Source of the DNA: CAYJEO01 sp964369355
Lineage (GTDB): Bacteria; Bacillota_I; Bacilli_A; RF39; UBA660
Direction: 5' to 3'
Assembly (NCBI GenBank): GCA_964369355.1
Contig: CAYJEO010000004.1
Location: 1-59,321, forward strand
DNA length: 59,321 bases
The translations under genes were made by a program, and so were the position numbers. The notes under the pieces are model-generated. The model was not told the origin of the DNA and did no database searches. It saw nothing but the letters and a program-made list of their open reading frames with translations. This document shows positions 25,052 through 33,899 of the stretch, one piece after another; within the stretch, counting starts at the first letter, position 1; each line of letters opens with the position of its first letter.

Positions 25052-25652
25052 ATATACTTATTCAGGTAAATCTTTAGAAAAAGCATTAGAACTGTGTTTA
25101 GAATCTTTAAATTGCAACCACGATGAACTTTATATTAAAGAACAAGTAGAAGAAGGAAAATTATTTAAATCAAAAAAAATTACTTTAGAAGTAATAAAAA
25201 AAGCCGATATAATAACTTTTATAAAAAATTATATAAAAGAAGTTACTAAAAATATGGGTATAGATGTTAATTTAGAGGTAAAAGAAAAAGATTCTATAAT
25301 AAATGCAATTATAGTGTCAGACCATAATAATATATTAATAGGAAAAGATGGAAGAACATTAAATTCTATACAATTATTATTAAGACAATCATTAAATAAA
25401 GAAGGATTTAATATTAAAATTAATATAGACGCTTCAAACTATAAAGAAAAGAAAAAAAATAATTTAGAACGCGAAGTTAAAAAAATTATTAAGGAAGTAT
25501 TAGATTCAAAAATAGATGCTAAATTAGACCCTATGAATTCATACGAAAGAAGAGTAGTACACACATTGGTAAGTGAATATGAAAAATTAGAAACTGAAAG
25601 TGTAGGAGTTACTCCAAATAGAGCAATAGTAATAAAATATAAAGAAAAGTAA
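25041..25652 (+). CDS. jag: Jag/KhpB RNA-binding protein
   Basis: 203 residues. Jag-N domain 1-50 (YTYSGKSLEKALELCLESL), KH domain about 85-145 (ILIGKDGRTLNSIQLLLRQ) and R3H domain about 150-200 (NSYERRVVHTLVSEY). In streptococci KhpB with KhpA affects cell division and elongation through RNA binding. The start is TTG at 25041 with AGGAGG 7 nt upstream, inside the yidC end. Normal position next to yidC. Confidence 0.95.
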   Translation: MLNKYTYSGKSLEKALELCLESLNCNHDELYIKEQVEEGKLFKSKKITLEVIKKADIITFIKNYIKEVTKNMGIDVNLEVKEKDSIINAIIVSDHNNILIGKDGRTLNSIQLLLRQSLNKEGFNIKINIDASNYKEKKKNNLEREVKKIIKEVLDSKIDAKLDPMNSYERRVVHTLVSEYEKLETESVGVTPNRAIVIKYKEK

Positions 25653-25666
25653 TCTTTTCTTTTTTT
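25643..25666 (+). terminator. Terminator of the rpmH-rnpA-yidC-jag unit
   Basis: AGAAAAG (25643-25649), TAAT loop, CTTTTCT (25654-25660), then T6. It overlaps the jag stop. Confidence 0.8.
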
Positions 25667-25676
25667 GTTTTAAAAA

Positions 25677-25705
25677 TTGACCTTTTAGCATATTTAATGT
25701 ATAAT
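25677..25705 (+). promoter_or_regulatory. Promoter of mnmE-mnmG-rsmG
   Basis: TTGACC 25677-25682, a 17-nt spacer, TATAAT 25700-25705. It lies 25 nt before the mnmE ATG. Confidence 0.85.
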
Positions 25706-25729
25706 TCAAAGGACTTAAGAGGTGATTTT

Positions 25730-27076
25730 ATGTTTGATACAATTTGTGCAGTAGCAACATCTTCTGGTGTTGGATCTATTTCAATAATAAGAGTTAGTGG
25801 TAAAGAATCTATTAATATTGTTAATAGTCTTTTTAAAGGCAGAAATTTAACAAAAGTAGAAAGTCATAATATAAATTACGGACACATTATATATAAAGAA
25901 GAAATTATAGATGAAGTATTAGTGTCAGTTATGAGAGCGCCAAAAACATTTACAACAGAAGATACAGTTGAAATAAACTGTCATGGTGGAATTATAACAA
26001 CAAAAAAAGTATTAGAAACATTACTTTTATCTGGTGTGAGACAAGCAGAACCAGGAGAATTTACAAAACGAGCTTATTTAAACGGAAGAATAGATTTAAT
26101 AAAAGCAGAAGGTATAATGGATTTAATAAATGCTAAAACAGATAATGCAAGAAAATTAGCCCTAAATGAAATAAGTGGTAAAGTATCTAATTTAATATCT
26201 GATTTAAGAGAACAATTAATAAGTATAATAGCAAATATTGAAGTAAATATAGATTATCCAGAATATTTAGATATTCATGAAATTACAAACGATGAAATAA
26301 AACCTAAGGTAAGTAGTATAAAAGCACAAATAGCAAAAATAATAAAAGAAAGTGAATCTGGAAAAATAATAAAAGAAGGTATAAAAACGGCTATTATAGG
26401 ACGTCCAAATGCAGGGAAAAGTAGCTTATTGAACAATTTATTAGAATATGAAAAAGCTATTGTTACAGATATAGCAGGAACTACAAGGGATATAGTGGAA
26501 GGTACAATCGTTGTTGATGGTATAGTATTAAACATAATTGATACAGCGGGTATTAGACAATCAAATGATGTAGTAGAATCTATCGGAATCAAAAAAAGCA
26601 TAGAAACTTTAGAGGAAGCAGATTTAGTTTTATTTATGTTAAATAATAATGAGGAATTAAATGGTGATGAATTACAATTATTAGAAAAAATAAAAAATAA
26701 AAAACATATAATAGTAATTAATAAAATAGATTTAGAAAACAAATTGAATATAGATAATGAAAATACTATTAAGATAAGTGCTTTAAAAAATATAGGAATA
26801 GACCAATTAAAAGAAAAAATAAAAGAATTATTCAATCTAGGACAATTAGAACAACAAGATTTAACATATTTAACAAATGCTAGAAGTTTAGCAATCTTAA
26901 AAAAAGCTTCATTGTTAATTGAAGAAGTAGAAAAAGGAATTGAAGCTAATATGCCTATAGATATGCTGGAAATAGATATAAAAGAAATCTGGCAAGCTTT
27001 AGGTACAATAACAGGAGAAACTTATGAAGATGAGTTAGTTGATCAGTTATTTAGTAGATTTTGTTTAGGAAAATAG
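25730..27076 (+). CDS. mnmE: tRNA uridine-34 modification GTPase MnmE
   Basis: With MnmG makes the (carboxymethyl)aminomethyl group at U34 of certain tRNAs. 448 residues: N-terminal tetrahydrofolate-binding domain (DTICAVATSSGVGSISIIR), helical domain, G domain near 223 with GRPNAGKSSLLN, DIAGTTRDIVEG, DTAGIR and NKID, and the invariant C-terminal CLGK. ATG 25730 is chosen for its AGAGGTGA site; the upstream ATG at 25697 lies in the -10 region. Confidence 0.97.
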   Translation: MFDTICAVATSSGVGSISIIRVSGKESINIVNSLFKGRNLTKVESHNINYGHIIYKEEIIDEVLVSVMRAPKTFTTEDTVEINCHGGIITTKKVLETLLLSGVRQAEPGEFTKRAYLNGRIDLIKAEGIMDLINAKTDNARKLALNEISGKVSNLISDLREQLISIIANIEVNIDYPEYLDIHEITNDEIKPKVSSIKAQIAKIIKESESGKIIKEGIKTAIIGRPNAGKSSLLNNLLEYEKAIVTDIAGTTRDIVEGTIVVDGIVLNIIDTAGIRQSNDVVESIGIKKSIETLEEADLVLFMLNNNEELNGDELQLLEKIKNKKHIIVINKIDLENKLNIDNENTIKISALKNIGIDQLKEKIKELFNLGQLEQQDLTYLTNARSLAILKKASLLIEEVEKGIEANMPIDMLEIDIKEIWQALGTITGETYEDELVDQLFSRFCLGK

Positions 27077-27084
27077 GTGATAAA

Positions 27085-28965
27085 ATGAATTATGAAATAA
27101 TAGTAGTAGGTGGAGGACATGCAGGGTGTGAAGCAGCATTAGCATCAGCAAGATTAGGAAATAAAACACTACTAGTTACAGGAAATATAAAAAATATAGC
27201 AGATATGCCTTGTAATCCATCAATTGGTGGTTCAGCAAAAGGGATAGTGGTTCGCGAAATAGATGCTTTAGGTGGGCAAATGGGCTTAAGCGCTGACAAA
27301 ACATTAATACAAATAAAGATGTTAAATAGTAGTAAAGGCCCAGCAGTGCAAGCACTAAGAGCACAAGGAGATAAAGTTTTATATCCAAAAGAAATGTTAA
27401 AAGTATTAACAGAAACAAAAAATTTAGAAATAAAAGAAAGTATAGTAGAAGATTTAATAGTAGAAAACAATAAAGTTACAGGTGTAATATTAGAAGATAA
27501 TACAAAAATAAAATCAAATGCAGTTATACTTACAACCGGAACATACTTAAAAGCTGATATTTTAATAGGTGACAAAAGAAGAAGAGAAGGTCCTCATGGA
27601 GAAAAACCAAGTAATTTCTTAAGTGAAAAACTAGAAGAATATGGATTTAGAATAATAAGATTAAAAACTGGAACGCCGCAAAGAATAGATGCAAGAACAA
27701 TAGATTACACACAAACTAGAGTTGAACCAGGAGATGATAAAGTTCATACTTTTTCACACGAAAATAATGTTTTCTATGATGTAGAAAAACAAATTCCTTG
27801 TCACTTAATTTATACAACACCAGAAACTCACGATATTATAAATAATAATTTAAATAAATCAAGTATGTATGGTGGTTTAGATGATATTAGAGGAATAGGT
27901 CCTAGATATTGTCCATCAATAGAAGATAAAATAGTAAGATTTAGTGAAAAAGAAAAACACCAATTATTCTTAGAACCTGAAACCAAAATAGATACAGATG
28001 AAGAATACGGTAATTCTATATATATTCAAGGGTTTTCAACTAGCATGCCTGAATATATACAAGATGAAATGGTAAGAAGTCTTCCAGGATTAAAAGATGC
28101 AAAAATATTGAGATATGGTTATGCAATTGAATATGATGCAATATATCCAACTCAATTAAAACAAACATTGGAAACAAAAATATTAGAAAACTTATTTACT
28201 GCCGGACAAATAAATGGAACAAGTGGATATGAAGAAGCAGCTTGCCAAGGCTTAATAGCGGGCATAAACGCATCAGCAAAAATTAATAATAAAAAACCTT
28301 TAATAATAAAAAGAAACGAAGGTTATATAGGAGTTCTAATAGATGATTTAGTAACAAAAGGAGTAATAGATCCTTATAGATTATTAACCTCAAGAGCTGA
28401 ATATAGATTATTATTAAGACACGATAATGCAGACTTAAGATTAAGAAAATACGGTTATGAAATAGGTTTAATAAATGAAGAAAAATATCAAACACTAATT
28501 AAAAAAGAACAAAAAATAGAAGAACTTACGAATTTATTAAAAGAAAATAAGATAACTCCAACTAAAACAACACTAGATTATTTAGAAACTATTCCAACAA
28601 CGCCATTAAAAGATGGTATAAGTTTATATAATTTTTTAAAAAGACCAGAGATAAAAATAGAGCATATCAAAAATTTTATTGAAATAGATTTTGAAGAAGA
28701 AGTAATTGAACAAGTATACATTAATAATAAATATGAAGGATATATAGCAAAAGCAATAAAAGATGCTGAAAAAATGGTAGAATTAGATGCCAAAAAAATA
28801 CCAGAAAATATTGATTACGACTTAATTAAAAATATAGCATCAGAAGCAAGACAAAAATTAAAAGAAGTTAAACCAACATCAATTGGACAAGCACTAAGAA
28901 TTAGCGGTGTAAACCCAAGTGACATATCAATATTAATGGTTTACTTAAAAAGGAAAAATAATTAA
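27085..28965 (+). CDS. mnmG: tRNA uridine-34 modification flavoprotein MnmG (GidA)
   Basis: FAD/NADH partner of MnmE. 626 residues. The N-terminal dinucleotide fold is GGGHAGCEAALASARLG, followed by CNPSIGGSAKG and GTPQRIDARTIDY. The FAD-binding segment GQINGTSGYEEAACQGL is at about 375-391, and the C-terminal helical domain ends near ALRISGVNPSD. ATG 27085 has TAGGTGA upstream, 8 nt after mnmE. Its stop overlaps the rsmG start by one base. Confidence 0.97.
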   Translation: MNYEIIVVGGGHAGCEAALASARLGNKTLLVTGNIKNIADMPCNPSIGGSAKGIVVREIDALGGQMGLSADKTLIQIKMLNSSKGPAVQALRAQGDKVLYPKEMLKVLTETKNLEIKESIVEDLIVENNKVTGVILEDNTKIKSNAVILTTGTYLKADILIGDKRRREGPHGEKPSNFLSEKLEEYGFRIIRLKTGTPQRIDARTIDYTQTRVEPGDDKVHTFSHENNVFYDVEKQIPCHLIYTTPETHDIINNNLNKSSMYGGLDDIRGIGPRYCPSIEDKIVRFSEKEKHQLFLEPETKIDTDEEYGNSIYIQGFSTSMPEYIQDEMVRSLPGLKDAKILRYGYAIEYDAIYPTQLKQTLETKILENLFTAGQINGTSGYEEAACQGLIAGINASAKINNKKPLIIKRNEGYIGVLIDDLVTKGVIDPYRLLTSRAEYRLLLRHDNADLRLRKYGYEIGLINEEKYQTLIKKEQKIEELTNLLKENKITPTKTTLDYLETIPTTPLKDGISLYNFLKRPEIKIEHIKNFIEIDFEEEVIEQVYINNKYEGYIAKAIKDAEKMVELDAKKIPENIDYDLIKNIASEARQKLKEVKPTSIGQALRISGVNPSDISILMVYLKRKNN

Positions 28966-29666
28966 TGAATATAGAACAATTCCTTTCATATACAAGTAAA
29001 ATAAATATTAATGTAACAGAAACACAATTAGAACAACTAAACACTTATTTTGAAATGTTGGTTGAATATAATAAAGTTATGAACCTAACAGGAATAACAG
29101 AAAAAGAACAGGTTTATTTAAAGCACTTTTATGATAGTTTAACATTACACCAAAGTATTAATTTGTATGATGAATTAACAATTTGTGATGTAGGAACTGG
29201 AGCAGGATTTCCAGGTATGGTATTAAAAATAGTATTTCCTAATTTAAAAGTAACACTAGTTGATTCATTAAATAAAAGATTAAACTTTTTAAATGATGTA
29301 ATTAATAAATTAGATTTAAAAAATATTGAATGTATACATTCTAGAGCAGAAGATTATGCAAAAAACAATAGATGTAAATTTGATATAGTAACAGCAAGAG
29401 CAGTAGCTCCTTTAAATATCTTATTAGAATATTGTGTGCCACTAGTAAAGGAAGACAAATATTTTATTCCAATGAAAGCTAATATAGAAGAAGAGTTGGA
29501 TATATCAAAAAGCGCCATGAAAAAATTAAATGTAATAATTGAAGAAAAAATACAATTTTTATTACCATTTGAAAATAGCAATAGAACTTTAATAAAATTT
29601 AAAAAAACAAAAGATAATCCTTTATTTCCAAGAGAAAATAAAGAAATCAAAAAGAACCCTTTATAG
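28965..29666 (+). CDS. rsmG: 16S rRNA (guanine527-N7)-methyltransferase RsmG (GidB)
   Basis: Methylates G527 of 16S rRNA with SAM. 233 residues; SAM motif CDVGTGAGFPGMVL near 75-88, then RAEDYA and TARAVAPL. YNKVMNLTGI near the N terminus is typical. Starts in the TAATG overlap with mnmG. The C-terminal 20 residues are Lys/Asn-rich, and the stop codon lies in the terminator stem. Confidence 0.96.
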   Translation: MNIEQFLSYTSKININVTETQLEQLNTYFEMLVEYNKVMNLTGITEKEQVYLKHFYDSLTLHQSINLYDELTICDVGTGAGFPGMVLKIVFPNLKVTLVDSLNKRLNFLNDVINKLDLKNIECIHSRAEDYAKNNRCKFDIVTARAVAPLNILLEYCVPLVKEDKYFIPMKANIEEELDISKSAMKKLNVIIEEKIQFLLPFENSNRTLIKFKKTKDNPLFPRENKEIKKNPL

Positions 29667-29674
29667 GGTTTTTT
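29655..29674 (+). terminator. Terminator of mnmE-mnmG-rsmG
   Basis: AACCCT (29655-29660), TTAT loop, AGGGTT (29665-29670), then Ts. The Noc palindrome begins right after it. Confidence 0.8.
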
Positions 29675-29688
29675 ATTTCCCGGGAAAT
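29675..29688. promoter_or_regulatory. Perfect Noc-binding palindrome upstream of noc
   Basis: ATTTCCCGGGAAAT, 14/14, placed 27 bp before the noc -35 hexamer. Two half-sites ATTTCCCAA follow at 29700-29708 and 29722-29730. Confidence 0.78.
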
Positions 29689-29699
29689 ATTTTGAAATT

Positions 29700-29743
29700 A
29701 TTTCCCAAACTTAATTGATTTATTTCCCAAAGTATAGTAATAT
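29700..29743 (+). promoter_or_regulatory. noc promoter with embedded Noc half-sites
   Basis: TTGATT 29715-29720, a 17-nt spacer, TAATAT 29738-29743. The spacer contains the half-site ATTTCCCAA (29722-29730), and another copy lies just before the -35 (29700-29708). A Noc protein bound here would cover the promoter, so negative autoregulation is a reasonable reading. Confidence 0.65.
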
Positions 29744-29776
29744 ATATTTTAGAAGAATAAAAAGGGAGTGTAAGTT

Positions 29777-31369
29777 ATGAATAATAAAACGTTTCAAGAA
29801 TTAGATATAGACGAAATTTTACCTAATAGATTTCAACCTCGTATTAAATTTAATGAAACTAGTTTAAATGAACTTTCAACATCAATTCAAGAGCATGGGG
29901 TAATTGAACCGATAGTTGTAAGAAAACTAGGAGATAAATATGAAATAATAGCAGGGGAAAGAAGATATAAAGCAACAGTTTTAGCCGGAATAACAAAAAT
30001 ACCAGCTATAATAACAGATATGAATGATAGAGCAAGTAGTGAAGTAGCTTTAATAGAAAATGTACAAAGAGAAGACTTAACACCTATAGAAGAAGCTATA
30101 TCTTACAAAAAAATATTAGATATGAATTATTTAACACAACAAGAACTAGCTGTTAAATTAGGTAAAAATCAATCGACAGTAGCAAATAAACTAAGATTGT
30201 TAGAACTTGCAGATGAGGTTCAAGAAGCATTACTTGATATCGAAATATCAGAAAGACATGCTAGATCATTGTTAAAAATAAAAGACAAAAACAAGCAAAT
30301 TGAAGTTTTAGAAAAAATTATAAACGAAAGATTAACTGTAAGAAAAACAGATGATTTAATACAACAAATACTAAAAGAGGAAGCAAAACCAACAGAACAA
30401 AAAACAATTTCTTTTGCAGATTTTGAAACTGTTGATTTAGAGGAGGAAACAAAAATGGATAATGATTTCATTCCAGAAGTAGTTAATATTAATAACGACA
30501 TTAAACCAACAGAAATAGAAAATGTAAATATAGAAGAAGTTAGTTTAGAACCTGTACAACCAATAGTAAATCCAGGTTTTGTAAATGTAGAAAATATTGA
30601 AAACACTGCACAAAACATTTATGAAGAAAAACCATTAGCGGATTTAAGTTCTTTATTAAATTCTACACCTGTTGTTACTGAAGAAGTAGTAGAAATAAAA
30701 CCAACAGTAATAGAACAACCTGAAGAATTTGCTTTTAAAACAGGGAAATTTTTCAATATATTAGGAAACGAAGAAGAAACAGAAACAACAAAAGAAGAAG
30801 ATAACATTTTTGAAGCATCAATTAAAATGGAAGAAGCTATTACTGCAGATGTAAATAATAGTATTCAAATGCCGAATTTCGACGATTTATTTGCAGTTAA
30901 AACAGAAACTCCTGTTGTTCAACCAACAATAGAACCTGTACAAATCATAGAACCAACTGTAGTTCAACCTATAGAACAAGTAATGCCAGCAATGCCAAAC
31001 TTAGAAGAAATAATAACACCACTTGAAGCATCACCAGTAGAACAATTTGCACAAACAGAAACAAAAGTTGAAAAAGAAATAGACTATTCTAAATTTTATG
31101 AACCTTTAGAAGATATAGTAGAAACGCCTATAGAAACAAAAACTGAAGAAATTCCTTATAACAACTACGCTTTAAGAGATACAGAAGAAATAGAAATAAA
31201 ACCAATTCAAACTCAAACTGTATCAAAAGCAGTAGTAGATATGAAAACAGTTATAAATACAATTAGAAATTGTGCAGAAACAATTGAAAAATATGGTTTC
31301 ACAATAGATGTTGATGAAATAGATTTAGAAAATATCTATCAAGTTACATTTAATATAAATAAAAAATAA
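29777..31369 (+). CDS. noc: Noc-type ParB-family nucleoid occlusion protein with a long acidic linker
   Basis: 530 residues against about 283 in B. subtilis Noc. The ParB/CTPase domain (about 8-115) has GERRYKA at 60-66 and ENVQREDLTPIEEA. The HTH domain (about 118-200) has GKNQSTVANKLRLLEL and SERHAR. Of the four residues known to separate Noc from ParB, Q132, K138 and R160 are Noc-like; position 143 is Glu, not Lys. Residues about 205-485 are a Glu/Pro/Val/Thr-rich linker. The last 45 residues (NTIRNCAETIEKYGF) match the Noc dimer domain. The N-terminal amphipathic membrane helix of B. subtilis Noc is absent. A Noc palindrome lies upstream. Confidence 0.9.
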   Translation: MNNKTFQELDIDEILPNRFQPRIKFNETSLNELSTSIQEHGVIEPIVVRKLGDKYEIIAGERRYKATVLAGITKIPAIITDMNDRASSEVALIENVQREDLTPIEEAISYKKILDMNYLTQQELAVKLGKNQSTVANKLRLLELADEVQEALLDIEISERHARSLLKIKDKNKQIEVLEKIINERLTVRKTDDLIQQILKEEAKPTEQKTISFADFETVDLEEETKMDNDFIPEVVNINNDIKPTEIENVNIEEVSLEPVQPIVNPGFVNVENIENTAQNIYEEKPLADLSSLLNSTPVVTEEVVEIKPTVIEQPEEFAFKTGKFFNILGNEEETETTKEEDNIFEASIKMEEAITADVNNSIQMPNFDDLFAVKTETPVVQPTIEPVQIIEPTVVQPIEQVMPAMPNLEEIITPLEASPVEQFAQTETKVEKEIDYSKFYEPLEDIVETPIETKTEEIPYNNYALRDTEEIEIKPIQTQTVSKAVVDMKTVINTIRNCAETIEKYGFTIDVDEIDLENIYQVTFNINKK

Positions 31370-31382
31370 AAGATAATTTATA

Positions 31383-31406
31383 AAAGTAGATTTATATCTA
31401 CTTTTT
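31383..31406 (+). terminator. Terminator of noc
   Basis: AAAGTAGA (31383-31390), TTTATA loop, TCTACTTT (31397-31404) then Ts. soj has its own promoter directly after. Confidence 0.78.
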
Positions 31407-31408
31407 CA

Positions 31409-31437
31409 TTGAAAAAAAGTAATAAATTTGATAAAAT
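31409..31437 (+). promoter_or_regulatory. Promoter of soj-parB
   Basis: TTGAAA 31409-31414, a 17-nt spacer, TAAAAT 31432-31437, with TG at 31429-31430 making an extended -10. Confidence 0.78.
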
Positions 31438-31464
31438 TATATTTAGTTAGAAAATGGTGGTAAC

Positions 31465-32250
31465 ATGGGAAAAGTAATAGCGTTAGTAAATCAAAAAGGT
31501 GGTGTTGGTAAAACAACATCTAGTATAAATTTAGCAGCATCTCTTGGTGTGTTAAAGAGAAAAGTTTTACTTGTAGATTTAGATCCACAAGGTAATGCGA
31601 CAACTGGGATTGGTGTAAATAAAGCCGATATAGAGGGAAGTATATATGATCTTTTAATAGATAAATTAGAATTAAAAGATGTAATTATAAAAACAAACTT
31701 TAAAAATTTATATGTTATTCCTGCAACAATACAATTAGCAGGAGCAGATATTGAATTAATGGAAAAAAGTAGAACAGAACCAGGATTTGCAAAAGGAGAT
31801 CAACTAAAAAAATATTTAGATATAGCAAAAGAAATGTTTGACTATGTAATAATTGATTGTCCTCCATCTTTAGGAATACTTACAACGAATGCATTAACAG
31901 CAGCAGATTCAGTAATAATTCCAGTTCAATGTGAATTCTTTGCACTAGAAGGTATTATGCAATTATTAAATACAATAATGATGGCTCAAAAAAGTTTAAA
32001 TCCAAGATTAGAAATTGAAGGAGTTTTATTAACTATGTTAGATAGTAGAACAAATTTAGGGATAGAAGTAGTAGAAGATATAAAAAGTTATTTTAAAGAA
32101 AGAGTATATGACACTATAATACCTAGATTAGTACGATTATCAGAATCTCCATCACACGGAAAACCAATTATAGCATATGATCCACACAGCAAAGGAACGG
32201 AAGCGTATCTTAAATTAGCTAAGGAAGTGATTGAACGAAATGGAAACTAA
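31465..32250 (+). CDS. soj: Chromosome partitioning ATPase ParA/Soj
   Basis: Deviant Walker A ATPase that moves or separates ParB-parS complexes and, in B. subtilis, also modulates DnaA. 261 residues: NQKGGVGKTTSSINLAASLG near 7-26 with the signature lysine, LVDLDPQGNATTG (Walker A'), DYVIIDCPPSLG (Walker B), RLSESPSHGKPI near the end. It has no N-terminal DNA-binding extension, so it is the chromosomal type. Overlaps parB by 11 nt. Confidence 0.96.
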   Translation: MGKVIALVNQKGGVGKTTSSINLAASLGVLKRKVLLVDLDPQGNATTGIGVNKADIEGSIYDLLIDKLELKDVIIKTNFKNLYVIPATIQLAGADIELMEKSRTEPGFAKGDQLKKYLDIAKEMFDYVIIDCPPSLGILTTNALTAADSVIIPVQCEFFALEGIMQLLNTIMMAQKSLNPRLEIEGVLLTMLDSRTNLGIEVVEDIKSYFKERVYDTIIPRLVRLSESPSHGKPIIAYDPHSKGTEAYLKLAKEVIERNGN

Positions 32251-33112
32251 AAAAAGAGCATTAGGTAGAGGATTAGAATCTTTATTTAATAACGATAATT
32301 TAGATATGGCGTCAATTGAAAATAAAATATATGAAACATCAACGAATGAAGAAATTATTGAATTATCATTAGAAGAATTAAGACCAAATCCATACCAACC
32401 GAGAAAAGTATTTACAGAAGAGGCATTAGAAGAATTAGCTTCATCAATAAAAGAGCATGGTGTATTTCAACCTATAATCGTTAAAAAAAGTATTAAAGGA
32501 TATGAAATAATAGCAGGAGAAAGAAGATATAGAGCATCAAAATTAGCTGGAAAAACAACTATACCGGCAATTATTCGTCAATTTACTGATGAACAAATGA
32601 TGGAAATAGCTTTACTAGAAAATTTACAAAGAGAAAATTTAAATGCAATAGAAGAAGCAACTGCCTATAAATCGATGATAGATAAGTTAATGTTAACGCA
32701 AGAACAATTGTCAAAAAAAGTAGGTAAAAGTAGAAGTCATATAACTAATGTATTAGGAATATTAAGACTACCTACATCAGTACAACAAATGATAAATCAA
32801 AATTTATTGACAATGGGTCATGCAAGAGCTTTAAGTAAATTAGAAGACGAAAATCAAATAATTGAAATGGCTAATAAAATAGTAAATGAAAAAATTAATG
32901 TTAGAAATGTTGAAGAATTAACAAGCGACATTAAAGAACCAAAACAAGGCCAAGAAAAAAGAGAAAAAGACCAAAGTTTTAAATATGTAGAAAATATAAT
33001 GAGAGAAAAATTAGATACGAAAGTAAAAATCAAAGATAAAAAAATAGAAATTACTTTTACAAATGTAGCTGATTTAAACCGTATATTAGAAATTTTAGAT
33101 ATAAAGGAATGA
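32240..33112 (+). CDS. parB: Chromosome partitioning protein ParB/Spo0J
   Basis: Binds parS and slides as a CTP-loaded clamp. 290 residues. The N-terminal ParA-stimulating motif is RALGRGLESLF. The CTPase core has GERRYRASKLAG at 95-106 and ENLQRENLNAIEEA; the HTH has GKSRSHITNVLGIL and TMGHARAL. The specificity positions R165 and G193 are ParB-type, in contrast to Noc. A short C-terminal dimer domain follows. ATG 32240 is preferred (AGGAAGTG 10 nt upstream) over TTG 32231. The stop is TGA. Confidence 0.96.
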   Translation: METKKRALGRGLESLFNNDNLDMASIENKIYETSTNEEIIELSLEELRPNPYQPRKVFTEEALEELASSIKEHGVFQPIIVKKSIKGYEIIAGERRYRASKLAGKTTIPAIIRQFTDEQMMEIALLENLQRENLNAIEEATAYKSMIDKLMLTQEQLSKKVGKSRSHITNVLGILRLPTSVQQMINQNLLTMGHARALSKLEDENQIIEMANKIVNEKINVRNVEELTSDIKEPKQGQEKREKDQSFKYVENIMREKLDTKVKIKDKKIEITFTNVADLNRILEILDIKE

Positions 33113-33116
33113 TATT

Positions 33117-33899
33117 ATGTTAGATAAACTATTAACTCCTGAAATAATTTCACCAATATTAATAATTATTGGTGCTTTTGTTACTTATAGAATATTAAAG
33201 AGGGTTATTCTAAAGTTTTTTAAAACAAAAAAAACAAATAAGAAAAATAAAACAATTATTTCAATAGCAATTAATATATTAAGATATTTCATAATGGTCG
33301 TAGCATTATTAATGATACTAGATGTTTATGGAATAGATACAGCAAGTATAATTGCATCCCTTGGAGTATTGGGATTAGTTCTAGGGTTAGCTGTACAAGA
33401 TATTTTAAAAGACTGGATAGCTGGAATGTTTATAATTATTGAAAACCAATATTCTATAGGCGATAATGTAACAATAGGTGACTTTAGAGGTGAAGTTACT
33501 GAATTAGGTGTTAAAACAACTAAACTAAGAGCTTATACTGGTGAAGTTAAAATAATATCAAATAGAAATATATTAGAAGTAATTAATCATAGCATTGAAG
33601 ATTCGTTAGCTATAGTAGACTTTGGGGTTGCTTACAATACTGATGTTAAAAAATTAGAAAAAGTAATAAATAAATTGATAATAGATTTAAAAGAAGAACA
33701 TCCAACAATAGTAGGAGATATTAATTTTTTAGGGTTAGATAACTTAGGCGATTCATCACTTACTTATAGAATCACAGCTGTAACTAAAGCTATGGAACAT
33801 TTTGCAATACAAAGAATAATCAAACAAGAATTAGTTTTAAGACTAGCAAAAAACAATATTGAAATACCATTTAATCAGGTGGTGATTCATAATGCTTAA
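33117..33899 (+). CDS. MscS-family mechanosensitive channel
   Basis: 260 residues. Three N-terminal membrane helices (about 8-25, 47-66 and 70-98); the third is the Gly/Ala-rich pore helix ASLGVLGLVLGLAVQDILKD. The beta domain follows with GDNVTIGDFRGEV, TKLRAYTGEV and SNRNI. Such channels release solutes on hypo-osmotic shock. B. subtilis has a related yya gene in the same place after spo0J. Starts 4 nt after parB, so it is probably in the soj-parB operon. Confidence 0.9.
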   Translation: MLDKLLTPEIISPILIIIGAFVTYRILKRVILKFFKTKKTNKKNKTIISIAINILRYFIMVVALLMILDVYGIDTASIIASLGVLGLVLGLAVQDILKDWIAGMFIIIENQYSIGDNVTIGDFRGEVTELGVKTTKLRAYTGEVKIISNRNILEVINHSIEDSLAIVDFGVAYNTDVKKLEKVINKLIIDLKEEHPTIVGDINFLGLDNLGDSSLTYRITAVTKAMEHFAIQRIIKQELVLRLAKNNIEIPFNQVVIHNA

